DNA from: an uncultured Erysipelotrichaceae bacterium
GTDB lineage: Bacteria; Bacillota_I; Bacilli_A; Erysipelotrichales; Erysipelotrichaceae
Direction of reading: 5' to 3'
Length of the DNA: 23,830 bases
Assembly (NCBI GenBank): GCA_902796525.1
Contig: CADBPB010000250.1
Span: 1-23,830 of the forward strand
Below are positions 1 through 7,399 of this stretch, one piece after another. A program made the translations under genes and the position numbers. Positions within the stretch are counted from its first letter, which is position 1; each line of letters starts with the position of its first letter. The notes beneath the pieces were generated by a model. It searched no databases. It was not told where the DNA came from and saw nothing but the letters and a program-made list of their open reading frames with translations.

Positions 1-1722
1 GAACGCGTGGATGACCGCGTCATGGACAGTGGCGACATCGAACGCGAACGCGGCATTACCATTTCCGCAAAGCCGACATCGGTGCTTTGGCACGATTACA
101 AAATAAACATCGTGGATACGCCGGGTCACGCGGATTTTTCCAGCGAGGTCGAGCGTATCATCAAGACGGTCGATACCGTCATTCTGCTGGTCGACTCTTC
201 GGAAGGACCGATGCCGCAGACGCGTTTCGTTCTGAAGAAATCGCTGGAAGCCGGCCTATGTCCTATCCTCCTGGTCAACAAGATCGACAAGAAAGACGCC
301 AGGATCAACGAGGTCATCGACGAAGTCTATGATCTGTTCCTGGATCTGAGCGCCAACGACGACCAGCTGGATTTTCCGATCCTGTACGGGATCGCCAGAG
401 AAGGCATCGTCCGTTATGATCCGAAGGATACCAACGAGGATATCGAACCTCTGTTCGAAACGATCGTAACGCACGTAAATGCTTATCCGAACCGCATGGA
501 AGAACCGCTGCAGATGCAGGTCAGCGCGCTGGCTTATGACGACTATATCGGCCGTATCGGCATCGGGCGCGTCTATGCGGGCGTCATCCGGCAGAACGTG
601 ATGGTTTCCGTCTGCAACAACAACAGCAAGAAAGAAAACCGCAAGATCGCGAATCTGTACAACTATCAGGGTCTCAAGAGAGTCCCGATCGCGGAAGCGC
701 AGTGCGGAGATATCGTCTTGCTCAGCGGCATCGAGAACATCGAGATCGGCGACACCATCGGTCCGGAGAACGTCTACGATCCGCTGCCGCAGATCGAGAT
801 CGAAGAACCGACTCTAAGCATGAATTTCATGGTCAACACCTCGCCGTTCCAGGGGAAATCAGGCAAGTATGTGACCAGCCGCAATATCAAGGAACGTCTG
901 GAGAAGGAACTGGAAGTCAACGTCGGTCTGAAGGTCGAAGCGACCGATTCGACCGATACATTCAAGGTTTCAGGCAGAGGCGAGCTGCATCTTTCCATTC
1001 TGCTTGAAAACATGAGAAGAGAGGGCTACGAGATCGCCGTCTCAAGACCGGAAGTCATCTTCAAGACCATCGATGGCAAAAAGCATGAGCCGATCGAGGA
1101 AGTGATCTGTTCCGTTCCGAACGAATATTCGGGTTCCGTCATCAACAAGCTGAATCTCAGAAAAGGCCAAATGATCGATATCCAGGATGAGGGATCTTAT
1201 ACGAAGGTCATCTATCATGTGCCGACCAGAGGTCTTTTGGGCTACCGCAGCGAGTTCATCAACGATACCAAAGGAGAAGGCGTCATGGTGCGCAAATTCA
1301 TCGCGTACGAGCCTTTCGTGGGCGAAGTACCGCAGCGCAACAACGGCGTCCTGGTTTCCATGGCTTCCGGCAAAGCGATGACCTACGCCCTGTGGAATCT
1401 GCAGGAAAGAGGACAGCTGTTTGTCACGCCGCAGACCGAGATCTACGAAGGCATGATCATCGGCGTCTGTCCGAAACCGCAGGATATCGAAGTCAACCCT
1501 ACGGTGAACAAGAAAATGACGGCGATCCGTTCGACCGGAGCCGATGAGGCGATGAAACTGACTCCTGCCAGGGTCTTCTCTCTGGAAGAAGCGCTGGAAT
1601 TCATCAACGACGATGAACTGGTGGAGATCACGCCTGACAGCATCCGTTTGCGCAAACGCTACCTGACCAATCTCGATCGAAGAAGACATATGCGCGAAGT
1701 CAACAAGATGGCTTCGGAATAG
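1..1722 (+). CDS. typA: Ribosome-associated GTPase TypA/BipA, 5' end missing
   Basis: A translational GTPase of the EF-G/LepA type that binds the ribosome and supports 50S assembly and stress or cold adaptation (family knowledge). The frame is open from base 1, so the true start and the P-loop (G1) lie upstream; about 35-45 residues are missing. Visible motifs are the switch I segment RERGITI, G3 DTPGHADF and G4 NKIDK, followed by the beta-barrel and EF-G-like domains. The C-terminal part contains GRGELHLSILLENMRREGYE and TRGLLGYRSEF, which are characteristic of TypA rather than LepA. The GTG at 7-9 is an internal Val codon (VDDRVMDSGD), not a start. The stop TAG is at 1720-1722, only 2 nt before the next ATG, so the gene heads the operon running to 5206. 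Identity is very secure. Confidence 0.97.
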   Translation, partial: ERVDDRVMDSGDIERERGITISAKPTSVLWHDYKINIVDTPGHADFSSEVERIIKTVDTVILLVDSSEGPMPQTRFVLKKSLEAGLCPILLVNKIDKKDARINEVIDEVYDLFLDLSANDDQLDFPILYGIAREGIVRYDPKDTNEDIEPLFETIVTHVNAYPNRMEEPLQMQVSALAYDDYIGRIGIGRVYAGVIRQNVMVSVCNNNSKKENRKIANLYNYQGLKRVPIAEAQCGDIVLLSGIENIEIGDTIGPENVYDPLPQIEIEEPTLSMNFMVNTSPFQGKSGKYVTSRNIKERLEKELEVNVGLKVEATDSTDTFKVSGRGELHLSILLENMRREGYEIAVSRPEVIFKTIDGKKHEPIEEVICSVPNEYSGSVINKLNLRKGQMIDIQDEGSYTKVIYHVPTRGLLGYRSEFINDTKGEGVMVRKFIAYEPFVGEVPQRNNGVLVSMASGKAMTYALWNLQERGQLFVTPQTEIYEGMIIGVCPKPQDIEVNPTVNKKMTAIRSTGADEAMKLTPARVFSLEEALEFINDDELVEITPDSIRLRKRYLTNLDRRRHMREVNKMASE

Positions 1723-1724
1723 AT

Positions 1725-2597
1725 ATGGAACTGCTTGCAACCCTAAGAAAAAGAGAATTATTGGAAAAGGTCCTGCCTTTCGTCGACGGGATCATCGTCG
1801 GCAAGTTTTTTACCAGCAGCTATCACTGTACATTGAAAGAGATCGTCGAGATCAACGTCATCTGCAAAGCCAGCCAGAAGAAGATCTACCTCGTGCTGGA
1901 TGATTTCATCAGTGAAGACGACATCGATGCGCTCTACAGATATCTCGAATTCATCAAGAAGCTGGAACCCGATGGGATCTATTTTCATGATTTCGGAATC
2001 GTTGCGGCAGCGAAAAGATACGGCTTGTCCGATAAGCTGATCTATGACGGGAAGACCGTGGCATGCAACTCTCTGGATACGGCGTTCCTTTTAAGCAAGG
2101 GCATCGATTCCGTGGTGCTGTCCCGTGAACTGACGCTGGAAGAGATCTTCCGGATCGCCAAAAATAATCCCCGTCAGATCGATCTGCAGATCTTCGGGCA
2201 TCAGCGTTTATCTTATTCCAAACGCCGTTTCCTGACGAATTACTTCAAGGAGATCAATAAAGAATACGGCTATCTCGGCAATGAGGATCTTTATCTTGTC
2301 GAGGAACAGAGAGACTACAAGCTTCCGATCATCGAGAATGAAGAAGGGACTTTTATCTATTCGGATTATGTTTTTGAAATGATCAATGAACTGCCGGAAC
2401 TGATGCCATATCTCAAACGGGGCATCGTCGACAGTTTGTTTATCGAAGATCAGACGATCATCGATGTTTGCCGGGATCTGCGCCGTCTTTCATCGGAAAA
2501 CAAGAGGTTCATCAGAGACAATCTCTATCACAACCATCCGGATGTTTACGCAAGCGGATTCCTGTACCAGAGGACCAATATCAGCAAAGATGAGTAA
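1725..2597 (+). CDS. U32-family protein, TrhP1/YrrN-like tRNA hydroxylation factor
   Basis: A 290-residue protein related to peptidase U32 proteins. It resembles the shorter, cysteine-poor partner of the pair known in Bacillus as YrrN/YrrO (TrhP1/TrhP2), needed for 5-hydroxyuridine at tRNA position 34 (established for those proteins; inferred here). The N-terminus reads as a TIM-barrel-like start (MELLATLRKRE, then VDGIIVGKFF), with IYLVLDDFIS and DGIYFHDFGIVAAAKRYG further in. The C-terminal part contains LPIIENEEGTFIYSD. It lacks the cysteine cluster of the next gene, as expected for this half of the pair. The start is 2 nt after the typA stop with no convincing ribosome site, so translation is probably coupled. 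Its last 8 bases overlap the following U32 gene. The exact subfamily is an inference from order and length. Confidence 0.8.
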   Translation: MELLATLRKRELLEKVLPFVDGIIVGKFFTSSYHCTLKEIVEINVICKASQKKIYLVLDDFISEDDIDALYRYLEFIKKLEPDGIYFHDFGIVAAAKRYGLSDKLIYDGKTVACNSLDTAFLLSKGIDSVVLSRELTLEEIFRIAKNNPRQIDLQIFGHQRLSYSKRRFLTNYFKEINKEYGYLGNEDLYLVEEQRDYKLPIIENEEGTFIYSDYVFEMINELPELMPYLKRGIVDSLFIEDQTIIDVCRDLRRLSSENKRFIRDNLYHNHPDVYASGFLYQRTNISKDE

Positions 2598-3795
2598 GAT
2601 CGAACTTCTAGCACCGGCGAAAGACTTGCAGAAAGCCAAGATCGCCATCATGTATGGAGCGGATGCCGTCTATGTGGGAGGCAAGTCTTTTTCCTTGCGC
2701 TCAAGGGCTTCCAATTTTACGATCGATGACTTAAGAGAACTCTGCAGTTTCAAAAAAGATTATGGGGCCAGACTCTATGTGACCGTCAATATCGTTTTCC
2801 ATGACGACGATTATGAAGGGATACGGGAATACCTGAAGATCCTGGATGACATGGGCGTCGACGGGATCATCATTTCTTCGCTGGCCTTGCTCAGGGTGGC
2901 GAAACAGGTCGCTCCGGGTCTGGAGTGCCATATATCGACCCAGCTGTCTTCGCTGAATTCTTTGGCGGTAGAGACGCTGAAAGAATACGGAGCGGACAGA
3001 GTCGTGCTGGCCCGTGAAGCAAGCATGGATCAGATCCGCAGGATCGCCCAGCGTACTTCCGTGCCTCTGGAAGTCTTCATCCATGGCGGCATGTGTTCCA
3101 ATTATTCCGGCCGCTGCGTCCTATCGAACCGTATGACCCTTAGAGACGCCAACCGGGGCGGCTGCGCACATTCCTGCCGCTGGAAGTATCATCTTTTTGC
3201 GGGAGATGAGATCATCTCCAATCCGAACTGTCTCCTGTCGATGTCTTCCAAGGATCTGAGGGCTTCTGCCTATGTGGAGGATATGATCCGATGCGGGATC
3301 GCTTCTTTGAAGATTGAAGGAAGAATGAAATCCGAATACTATATCGGCCAGGTCGTGAAGACCTACCGCCAGATGATCGACGAGATCTATTTCAAGGGGC
3401 ATCTGACGGAAGACCGTCTGGCTTACTATGACGAAGAACTCTCGAAAGCGGAAAACCGTCCTTCCGATGACGGTTTCCTTTCCGGAGACTGCGACAATAC
3501 GAAGCATCTCTATGGCGTCAATGGCGCAGGCGTGACCCATGATTATGTGGCTTATGTGCATCGCTATGATGAAGCAAGATCTCTGTGCATGATCGAGGTC
3601 AAGAACATCTTCAAGCGCGGAGACAGGATCGAAGTCTTCGGGCCGCAGGTCGACAACGAACAGTTCGTGATCGACCAGATGTTCGATCAGAGCTGGAATG
3701 CCGTCGATCTCGCGAACAAGCCGACGCAGCTGCTGTTTTTGCGTATCCCTTTCAAGGTCCATCAGGGCGACATGTTCAGGAGGGTAAGCCTGTGA
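2590..3795 (+). CDS. U32-family protein with Cys cluster, TrhP2/YrrO-like
   Basis: A 401-residue U32-family protein, probably the catalytic-type partner for 5-hydroxyuridine formation in tRNA; the fold-mates YegQ/TrhP and RlhA hydroxylate tRNA or rRNA. I chose ATG 2590, which gives the standard N-terminus MSKIELLAPAKDLQKAK; a longer frame from 2464 would run through the preceding gene. The U32 signature is EVFIHGGMCSNYSGRCVLS at residues 161-179. C169, C176, C192 and C196 (GGCAHSCRW) form the putative iron-sulfur ligand set. KIEGRMKSEYYIG is also typical. The start overlaps the previous gene by 8 nt and no strong ribosome site precedes it. The protein ends within the usual size range of the YrrO group. 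Despite older 'collagenase' annotations there is no sign that it is a protease. Confidence 0.88.
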   Translation: MSKIELLAPAKDLQKAKIAIMYGADAVYVGGKSFSLRSRASNFTIDDLRELCSFKKDYGARLYVTVNIVFHDDDYEGIREYLKILDDMGVDGIIISSLALLRVAKQVAPGLECHISTQLSSLNSLAVETLKEYGADRVVLAREASMDQIRRIAQRTSVPLEVFIHGGMCSNYSGRCVLSNRMTLRDANRGGCAHSCRWKYHLFAGDEIISNPNCLLSMSSKDLRASAYVEDMIRCGIASLKIEGRMKSEYYIGQVVKTYRQMIDEIYFKGHLTEDRLAYYDEELSKAENRPSDDGFLSGDCDNTKHLYGVNGAGVTHDYVAYVHRYDEARSLCMIEVKNIFKRGDRIEVFGPQVDNEQFVIDQMFDQSWNAVDLANKPTQLLFLRIPFKVHQGDMFRRVSL

Positions 3796-4496
3796 TCATC
3801 GAAGGCGCGATCGCGGTCAAGGCCGCCATAAACAATCATAAGAGAACGGTATCCGTGGTCTATATCGACAGAAGCAAGAAGACCAAGGATTTTAACTATA
3901 TCCGCAAGCTTTGCCGAATGAACGGGATCGACGTTCAGGAAATGGAGACGGAAGATCTCAGGGAACTGCTGAAAGGCAAGACCCACGGCGGGATCGGGGC
4001 GGAAGCGTCTCCGCGGAAGGAAGACGGCTTCGGCGAAGGCGATATCTTCTATCTGGAAGGGATCGAAGACCCGTTCAATCTGGGTTATGCGATGCGTACC
4101 CTGTATGCCCTGGGCGTCGATAATGTCCTGCTAGGCGCAAGAGATTACACGAACATGCAGGATCAGCTGCTGAAATCATCCGCAGGCGCCTACGACTGTC
4201 TCAACGTCCGTATCATCAAAGACGAGATCGCCGAACTGAAACGGTTCAGGGAAGAGGGCTACCGTCTCTACAGCCTGTTCCGCGGAGAGGATTCGAAAGA
4301 CATCTTCGAATTCGCATTCCAGGAGAAAGCCGTATATATGCTGGGAGGAGAGAAGCGGGGTTTGAAGTCGGAAGTCCTGGAACTGGCGGACGAGAGTCTG
4401 TTTATCCCTTATGGCAACGAATTCCGGAATGCGCTCAACGCCTGTGCGGCCGTGGATGTGATCGCGACATTGCGCTACAGCAAGAAAAGAAAATGA
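3792..4496 (+). CDS. RlmB-like TrmH/SpoU ribose 2'-O-methyltransferase homologue
   Basis: A 234-residue SPOUT methyltransferase homologue that would transfer methyl from AdoMet to a ribose 2'-OH in rRNA or tRNA; the target is unknown. The start is GTG 3792, overlapping the previous stop. It is supported by an AGGAGG at 3778-3783 (8 nt spacing) and by the N-terminal substrate-binding domain beginning MIIEGAIAVKAA. That domain ends near THGGIGAEASP, after which the knotted catalytic domain begins. Motif 1 is DPFNLGYAMRT with the conserved Asn and Arg. Motif 2 is LGGEKRGL. Motif 3 is unusual: RNALNACAAVDVI instead of the common SLNVSVAAAI. It overlaps the next gene by ATGA, so the two are probably translated together and might form a complex. 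The family is certain; the specific substrate cannot be told. Confidence 0.88.
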   Translation: MIIEGAIAVKAAINNHKRTVSVVYIDRSKKTKDFNYIRKLCRMNGIDVQEMETEDLRELLKGKTHGGIGAEASPRKEDGFGEGDIFYLEGIEDPFNLGYAMRTLYALGVDNVLLGARDYTNMQDQLLKSSAGAYDCLNVRIIKDEIAELKRFREEGYRLYSLFRGEDSKDIFEFAFQEKAVYMLGGEKRGLKSEVLELADESLFIPYGNEFRNALNACAAVDVIATLRYSKKRK

Positions 4497-5206
4497 TCAC
4501 CTCATTGGAGAATAAAACGGTCAAGAACCTGACCAAGCTTCATCAGAAGAAATACCGGGAAGACCGCTTTCTGGTACTGGATGATGAAACGCTGAAGGAA
4601 GCGCATGCGCATGACCGGCTGATCCAGCTGGTCTGTTGCGATGAGCCGCCTTTTCCTTTTGCCGATACGCTTGAAGTATCGAAAGAGGTCATGCGCAAGA
4701 TCAGCAGGAAAGAGGATCAGAACTATCTAGGCGTATCGAAGATGATCGAAGAAAAGGATGACTACGGAAAACGCGTGATCCTTCTGGATGAACTGCAGGA
4801 TCCTTTGAATATCGGCAGGATCATGGAAGCGGCTTTGCTGTTCGGTTTCGATTCTTTGATCCTGAGTCCCAACTGTGCGGACATCTATAATGAAAAATGC
4901 CTCAGCAATTCCCGGGGAGCGATCTATTCCTTGAATATCTGCCGCAGAGATCTTTCCGGCGAAATAAAAAAGCTGCAGCAGAACGGCTATAAAGTCTATG
5001 CGACCGGTCTGCGCAACGAAACAAGAATGTTCAACGAGATCGAAACGTCGGATAAGATGGCCTTCGTATTAGGCAACGAAGGAAGCGGAGTACGCGACGA
5101 GATCATGGATCTCTGCAACGAGATCGTCAAGATCGACATGCGCAATATCGACTCCCTCAATGTCGCCATGGCAGCCGCCATCGTCATGTATCACTTCAGT
5201 ATCTGA
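4493..5206 (+). CDS. TrmH-family RNA methyltransferase homologue lacking the motif 1 Arg
   Basis: A 237-residue TrmH/SpoU-family protein similar in size to Bacillus YsgA. The N-terminus (LTKLHQKKYREDRFLVLDD) is the usual substrate-binding region. The catalytic domain has motif 1 QDPLNIGRIMEAALLFG, motif 2 LGNEGSG and a standard motif 3 DSLNVAMAAAIVMY. The position normally held by the catalytic Arg (N-x-G-x-x-x-R) is Glu112 here, read directly from a GAA codon at 4826-4828. The ATGA overlap at 4493-4496 couples it to the preceding methyltransferase gene. Its 3' end overlaps the convergent acylphosphatase gene by 11 bases and contains the operon terminator. It may be a degenerate or partner-dependent enzyme; the fold assignment is firm, activity is not. 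Confidence 0.86.
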   Translation: MITSLENKTVKNLTKLHQKKYREDRFLVLDDETLKEAHAHDRLIQLVCCDEPPFPFADTLEVSKEVMRKISRKEDQNYLGVSKMIEEKDDYGKRVILLDELQDPLNIGRIMEAALLFGFDSLILSPNCADIYNEKCLSNSRGAIYSLNICRRDLSGEIKKLQQNGYKVYATGLRNETRMFNEIETSDKMAFVLGNEGSGVRDEIMDLCNEIVKIDMRNIDSLNVAMAAAIVMYHFSI

Positions 5207-5221
5207 CGCTGAAGTGTTTTT
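5192..5221 (+). terminator. Intrinsic terminator of the typA-trmH operon
   Basis: CACTTCAG (5192-5199) pairs perfectly with CTGAAGTG (5209-5216) around a 9-nt loop, followed by five T (5217-5221). The trmH stop codon (5204-5206) sits in the loop and the acyP stop codon is also inside the structure. There is no T tract on the minus strand, so it should act only on the plus-strand operon. Confidence 0.8.
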
Positions 5222-5462
5222 CATCTTCTACGACAGGGATCTCCTTGATCGCATAATCATCGATACGGATCCAGTGATCTTCGGCAAACGTGCCTTTGAA
5301 GAACGCATCGACGTCTTCTCCCTGGACTTCGACTTCGACATCCCCGTTGTCCAGATTCCGGGCGAAACCTGTCACATTCAGTTTGTCCGCCAGCATCATG
5401 AGTTTCCAGCGGAAACCGACGCCCTGGACCCTGCCTTTATAAACGATATAATAACGTTTCAT
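5196..5462 (-). CDS. acyP: Acylphosphatase
   Basis: A small cytoplasmic enzyme of 88 residues, the usual length, that hydrolyses acyl phosphates such as acetyl-phosphate or carbamoyl-phosphate. The signature GRVQGVGFRWK carries the phosphate-binding loop with catalytic Arg18, and GFARNLDNGDVEVEVQG supplies the catalytic Asn36. The sequence ends FSVRY, as in many family members. The start ATG at 5462 lacks a correctly spaced ribosome site (AGG is only 3 nt away), but TACAAT sits exactly 6 nt upstream, suggesting a leaderless mRNA. It lies just downstream of the flavodiiron gene, separated from it by that gene's terminator, and its end overlaps the convergent trmH gene by 11 nt. Confidence 0.95.
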   Translation of the reverse strand: MKRYYIVYKGRVQGVGFRWKLMMLADKLNVTGFARNLDNGDVEVEVQGEDVDAFFKGTFAEDHWIRIDDYAIKEIPVVEDEKHFSVRY

Positions 5463-5468
5463 ATCCTA

Positions 5469-5474
5469 ATTGTA
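5469..5474 (-). promoter_or_regulatory. Candidate -10 box of acyP (leaderless geometry)
   Basis: On the minus strand TACAAT is followed by exactly six bases (TAGGAT) and then the acyP ATG at 5462. Transcription would begin at or next to the A of the start codon. No good -35 hexamer is visible at 16-18 nt; that position falls in the upstream terminator hairpin. Confidence 0.5.
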
Positions 5475-5479
5475 ATATG

Positions 5480-5505
5480 AAAAAGAACCTCTTGCGAGGT
5501 TCTTT
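5480..5505 (-). terminator. Intrinsic terminator of the flavodiiron gene
   Basis: Read on the minus strand: AAAGAACCTC, a GCAA (GNRA-type) tetraloop, GAGGTTCTTT, then further T residues. The stem is a perfect 10 bp (5482-5491 with 5496-5505). The stop codon of the flavodiiron gene (5504-5506) overlaps the outer end of the stem. Confidence 0.9.
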
Positions 5506-7297
5506 AAGAAATCGGTTCGAAATCGCTGGCGCCGTGCTTGCACAGAGGACAGATGAAGTCATCCGGCAGTTCGTCGCCTTCATAGATGTAGCCGCATACC
5601 TTGCAGACATAGCCTTTCTTGCCTTCCGTCTGCGGTTTCGGCTTGACGTTGGCCTGGTAGTAGGTATACGTCATCGTTTCGACATTGTTTATCACCCTTG
5701 CTTCCGTGACCGAACAGATAAACATGCCGTGGGTATCCATATCGACATAGTTCTCGACTTTCAAAGAGAAGAACGCGTTGATGTAGCGGGACAGGAAGAT
5801 CAGCCCGTTATCGGAGCGCAGGAGTTCCTGCTCGTTCTTGAATTTGTCGACATTCCTGCCGGACTGGAAACCGAACTGTTCGAAGACCTTGAACGGAGCC
5901 TCCTTGTTCAGACAGTTGACATTCATGATGCCGGTCTGTTTGATGACGTGATGGGAATAGTTGCTCTTGTTGATGGAGACCATGACCCTGAACGGATTGT
6001 CCGTCAGCTGGGCGACGGTATTGACGATGAGACCGTTGTCTTTCTTGCCGTCGTTGGATGTGACCACATAGAGACCGTAGCCGATATTGAAGAGGGCCTT
6101 CATATCGTTCTTGTTGGCCTTGTTTTCATCGCGTGCGACATAGTCGACGCACAATGCCTGCGCAAGTTTTTCGATCTCCTCTTTGTTGGCGTCGTTCATC
6201 GAAGACTTGATATGGACGACCGGTTCCACGAAAGTCAGATTGGCGCAGCTGCCGAGCATTTCTTTCATCGTCTTGGCAGCCAGCGGCGCCCAGGAACCGT
6301 TCTCGATGAAGCCGACCTTGCGGTTCTGGAAGTTGCGTTCCGTCAGATGATGGATGAACTCTTTCATGAACGGATAGATATCGGCATTGTATGTCGTGGT
6401 AGCCAGCACGAGCTTGCCATAGGCGAAAGCATCCGCCACGGCTTCTGCCATGTCGCATCTTGCCAGGTCGTAGACCTTGACTTCCGGCGCGTTATGGGCT
6501 TTGAGCTGATCGGCCAGCTTGTCGACCGCGGCCTTGGTATGGCCATAGACCGAAGTGTAGCACACGACGACGCCATCTTTTTCGATATCGTAGGATGACC
6601 AGGTGTTGTACAGATCCAGATAGTAAGACAGATTCTTGTACAGGAACGGTCCATGCAGCGGCAGGATCATCGAGATCTCCAGACCCGACGCTTTCTTCAG
6701 GACGGCCTGTACCTGCTTGCCGTACTTGCCGACGATGCCGATGTAGTAGCGTCTGGCTTCATCGACCCAGTCTTCTTCCACATCCAAAGCACCGAACTTG
6801 CCGAAACCGTCCGCCGAGAACAGAGCCCGTTCGTAGCTGTCATAAGTCATCATGACTTCCGGCCAGTGGACCATCGGGGCTGCCACGAAATGCAGAGTAT
6901 GCCTGCCCAGTTCCAGCTGGTCGCCTTCCTTGATGACGATGTGCCGTTCTTCATACTGCGTACCGAAGTAGTTTTCCATCATCGCGAACGCCTTGTCGGA
7001 AGAGACGATGACGGCTTTATCGTAGATCTTCATGAAATTGGCGATGTTGGCGGAATGATCCGGTTCCATGTGCTGGACGACCAGATAATCCGGCTGTCTG
7101 CCGTCCAGGACGTTTTGGATGTTGTCGAGCCATTCATGCGTGAAATGCTGGTCGACCGTGTCCATGACCGCGATCTTCCCGTCGAGAATGACATAGGAAT
7201 TGTAAGACATGCCATGAGGGACTTTGTACTGCCCTTCGAAGAGATCGACCTGATGGTCATTTACGCCGACATAGCGGATATCGTTTGTTATTTGCAT
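5504..7297 (-). CDS. Flavodiiron protein fused to flavin reductase and rubredoxin (FprA-Hrb fusion)
   Basis: A 597-residue cytoplasmic O2 and/or NO reductase used by anaerobes for oxidative or nitrosative defence. The domain order is a metallo-beta-lactamase diiron domain (about 1-245), flavodoxin (about 250-390), an FMN-binding flavin reductase-like domain (about 415-555) and rubredoxin (last about 40 residues, CKVC and CPLC). Diiron ligands are visible as H76, E78, D80 (HMEPDH), H144, D163 and H215. The flavodoxin phosphate loop is TSVYGHT. In Moorella the flavin reductase-rubredoxin part is a separate protein, Hrb, that feeds FprA; here both are one chain. I chose ATG 7297, 7 nt after GGAGG (7305-7309); the frame is open to 7669 but the extra part is only the antisense of a neighbour. 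It has its own promoter and terminator. Confidence 0.95.
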   Translation of the reverse strand: MQITNDIRYVGVNDHQVDLFEGQYKVPHGMSYNSYVILDGKIAVMDTVDQHFTHEWLDNIQNVLDGRQPDYLVVQHMEPDHSANIANFMKIYDKAVIVSSDKAFAMMENYFGTQYEERHIVIKEGDQLELGRHTLHFVAAPMVHWPEVMMTYDSYERALFSADGFGKFGALDVEEDWVDEARRYYIGIVGKYGKQVQAVLKKASGLEISMILPLHGPFLYKNLSYYLDLYNTWSSYDIEKDGVVVCYTSVYGHTKAAVDKLADQLKAHNAPEVKVYDLARCDMAEAVADAFAYGKLVLATTTYNADIYPFMKEFIHHLTERNFQNRKVGFIENGSWAPLAAKTMKEMLGSCANLTFVEPVVHIKSSMNDANKEEIEKLAQALCVDYVARDENKANKNDMKALFNIGYGLYVVTSNDGKKDNGLIVNTVAQLTDNPFRVMVSINKSNYSHHVIKQTGIMNVNCLNKEAPFKVFEQFGFQSGRNVDKFKNEQELLRSDNGLIFLSRYINAFFSLKVENYVDMDTHGMFICSVTEARVINNVETMTYTYYQANVKPKPQTEGKKGYVCKVCGYIYEGDELPDDFICPLCKHGASDFEPIS

Positions 7298-7315
7298 GTT
7301 GTTTCCTCCGTTTTC

Positions 7316-7342
7316 ATTATAATCGGTATGCGTTAAAATCAA
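7316..7342 (-). promoter_or_regulatory. Promoter of the flavodiiron gene
   Basis: On the minus strand TTGATT (7337-7342), a 15-nt spacer and a perfect TATAAT (7316-7321). The predicted transcript starts near 7309, placing the GGAGG ribosome site at the extreme 5' end of a leader of about 12 nt. The spacer is short, so the -35 is less certain than the -10. Confidence 0.6.
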
Positions 7343-7347
7343 GTGAA

Positions 7348-7374
7348 ATACACGCATATCGAAGAATCGTGTAT
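7348..7374 (+). promoter_or_regulatory. Inverted repeat, possible operator between divergent genes
   Basis: ATACACG (7348-7354) and CGTGTAT (7368-7374) are perfect inverted half-sites with centres 20 nt apart, about two helical turns. The repeat lies just upstream of the flavodiiron -35 and upstream of the unknown plus-strand gene, so one dimeric regulator could control both. There is no T tract, so it is not a terminator. The regulator is unknown. Confidence 0.4.
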
Positions 7375-7399
7375 GATTATGATGACAAGAGGTCAGTTT

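Noticed and set aside
1042..1740. Other long antisense frames: 1042-1740, 5477-6598, 11691-12845, 19695-20933 and 22753-23796
   Set aside because: Each lies exactly opposite a clearly coding gene, in the same codon phase relation, and has the same composition artefact.
2464..2589. Upstream start for the second U32 protein
   Set aside because: It overlaps the end of the first U32 gene over 126 nt and encodes nothing resembling the family; MSKIELLAPAKDL is the normal N-terminus.
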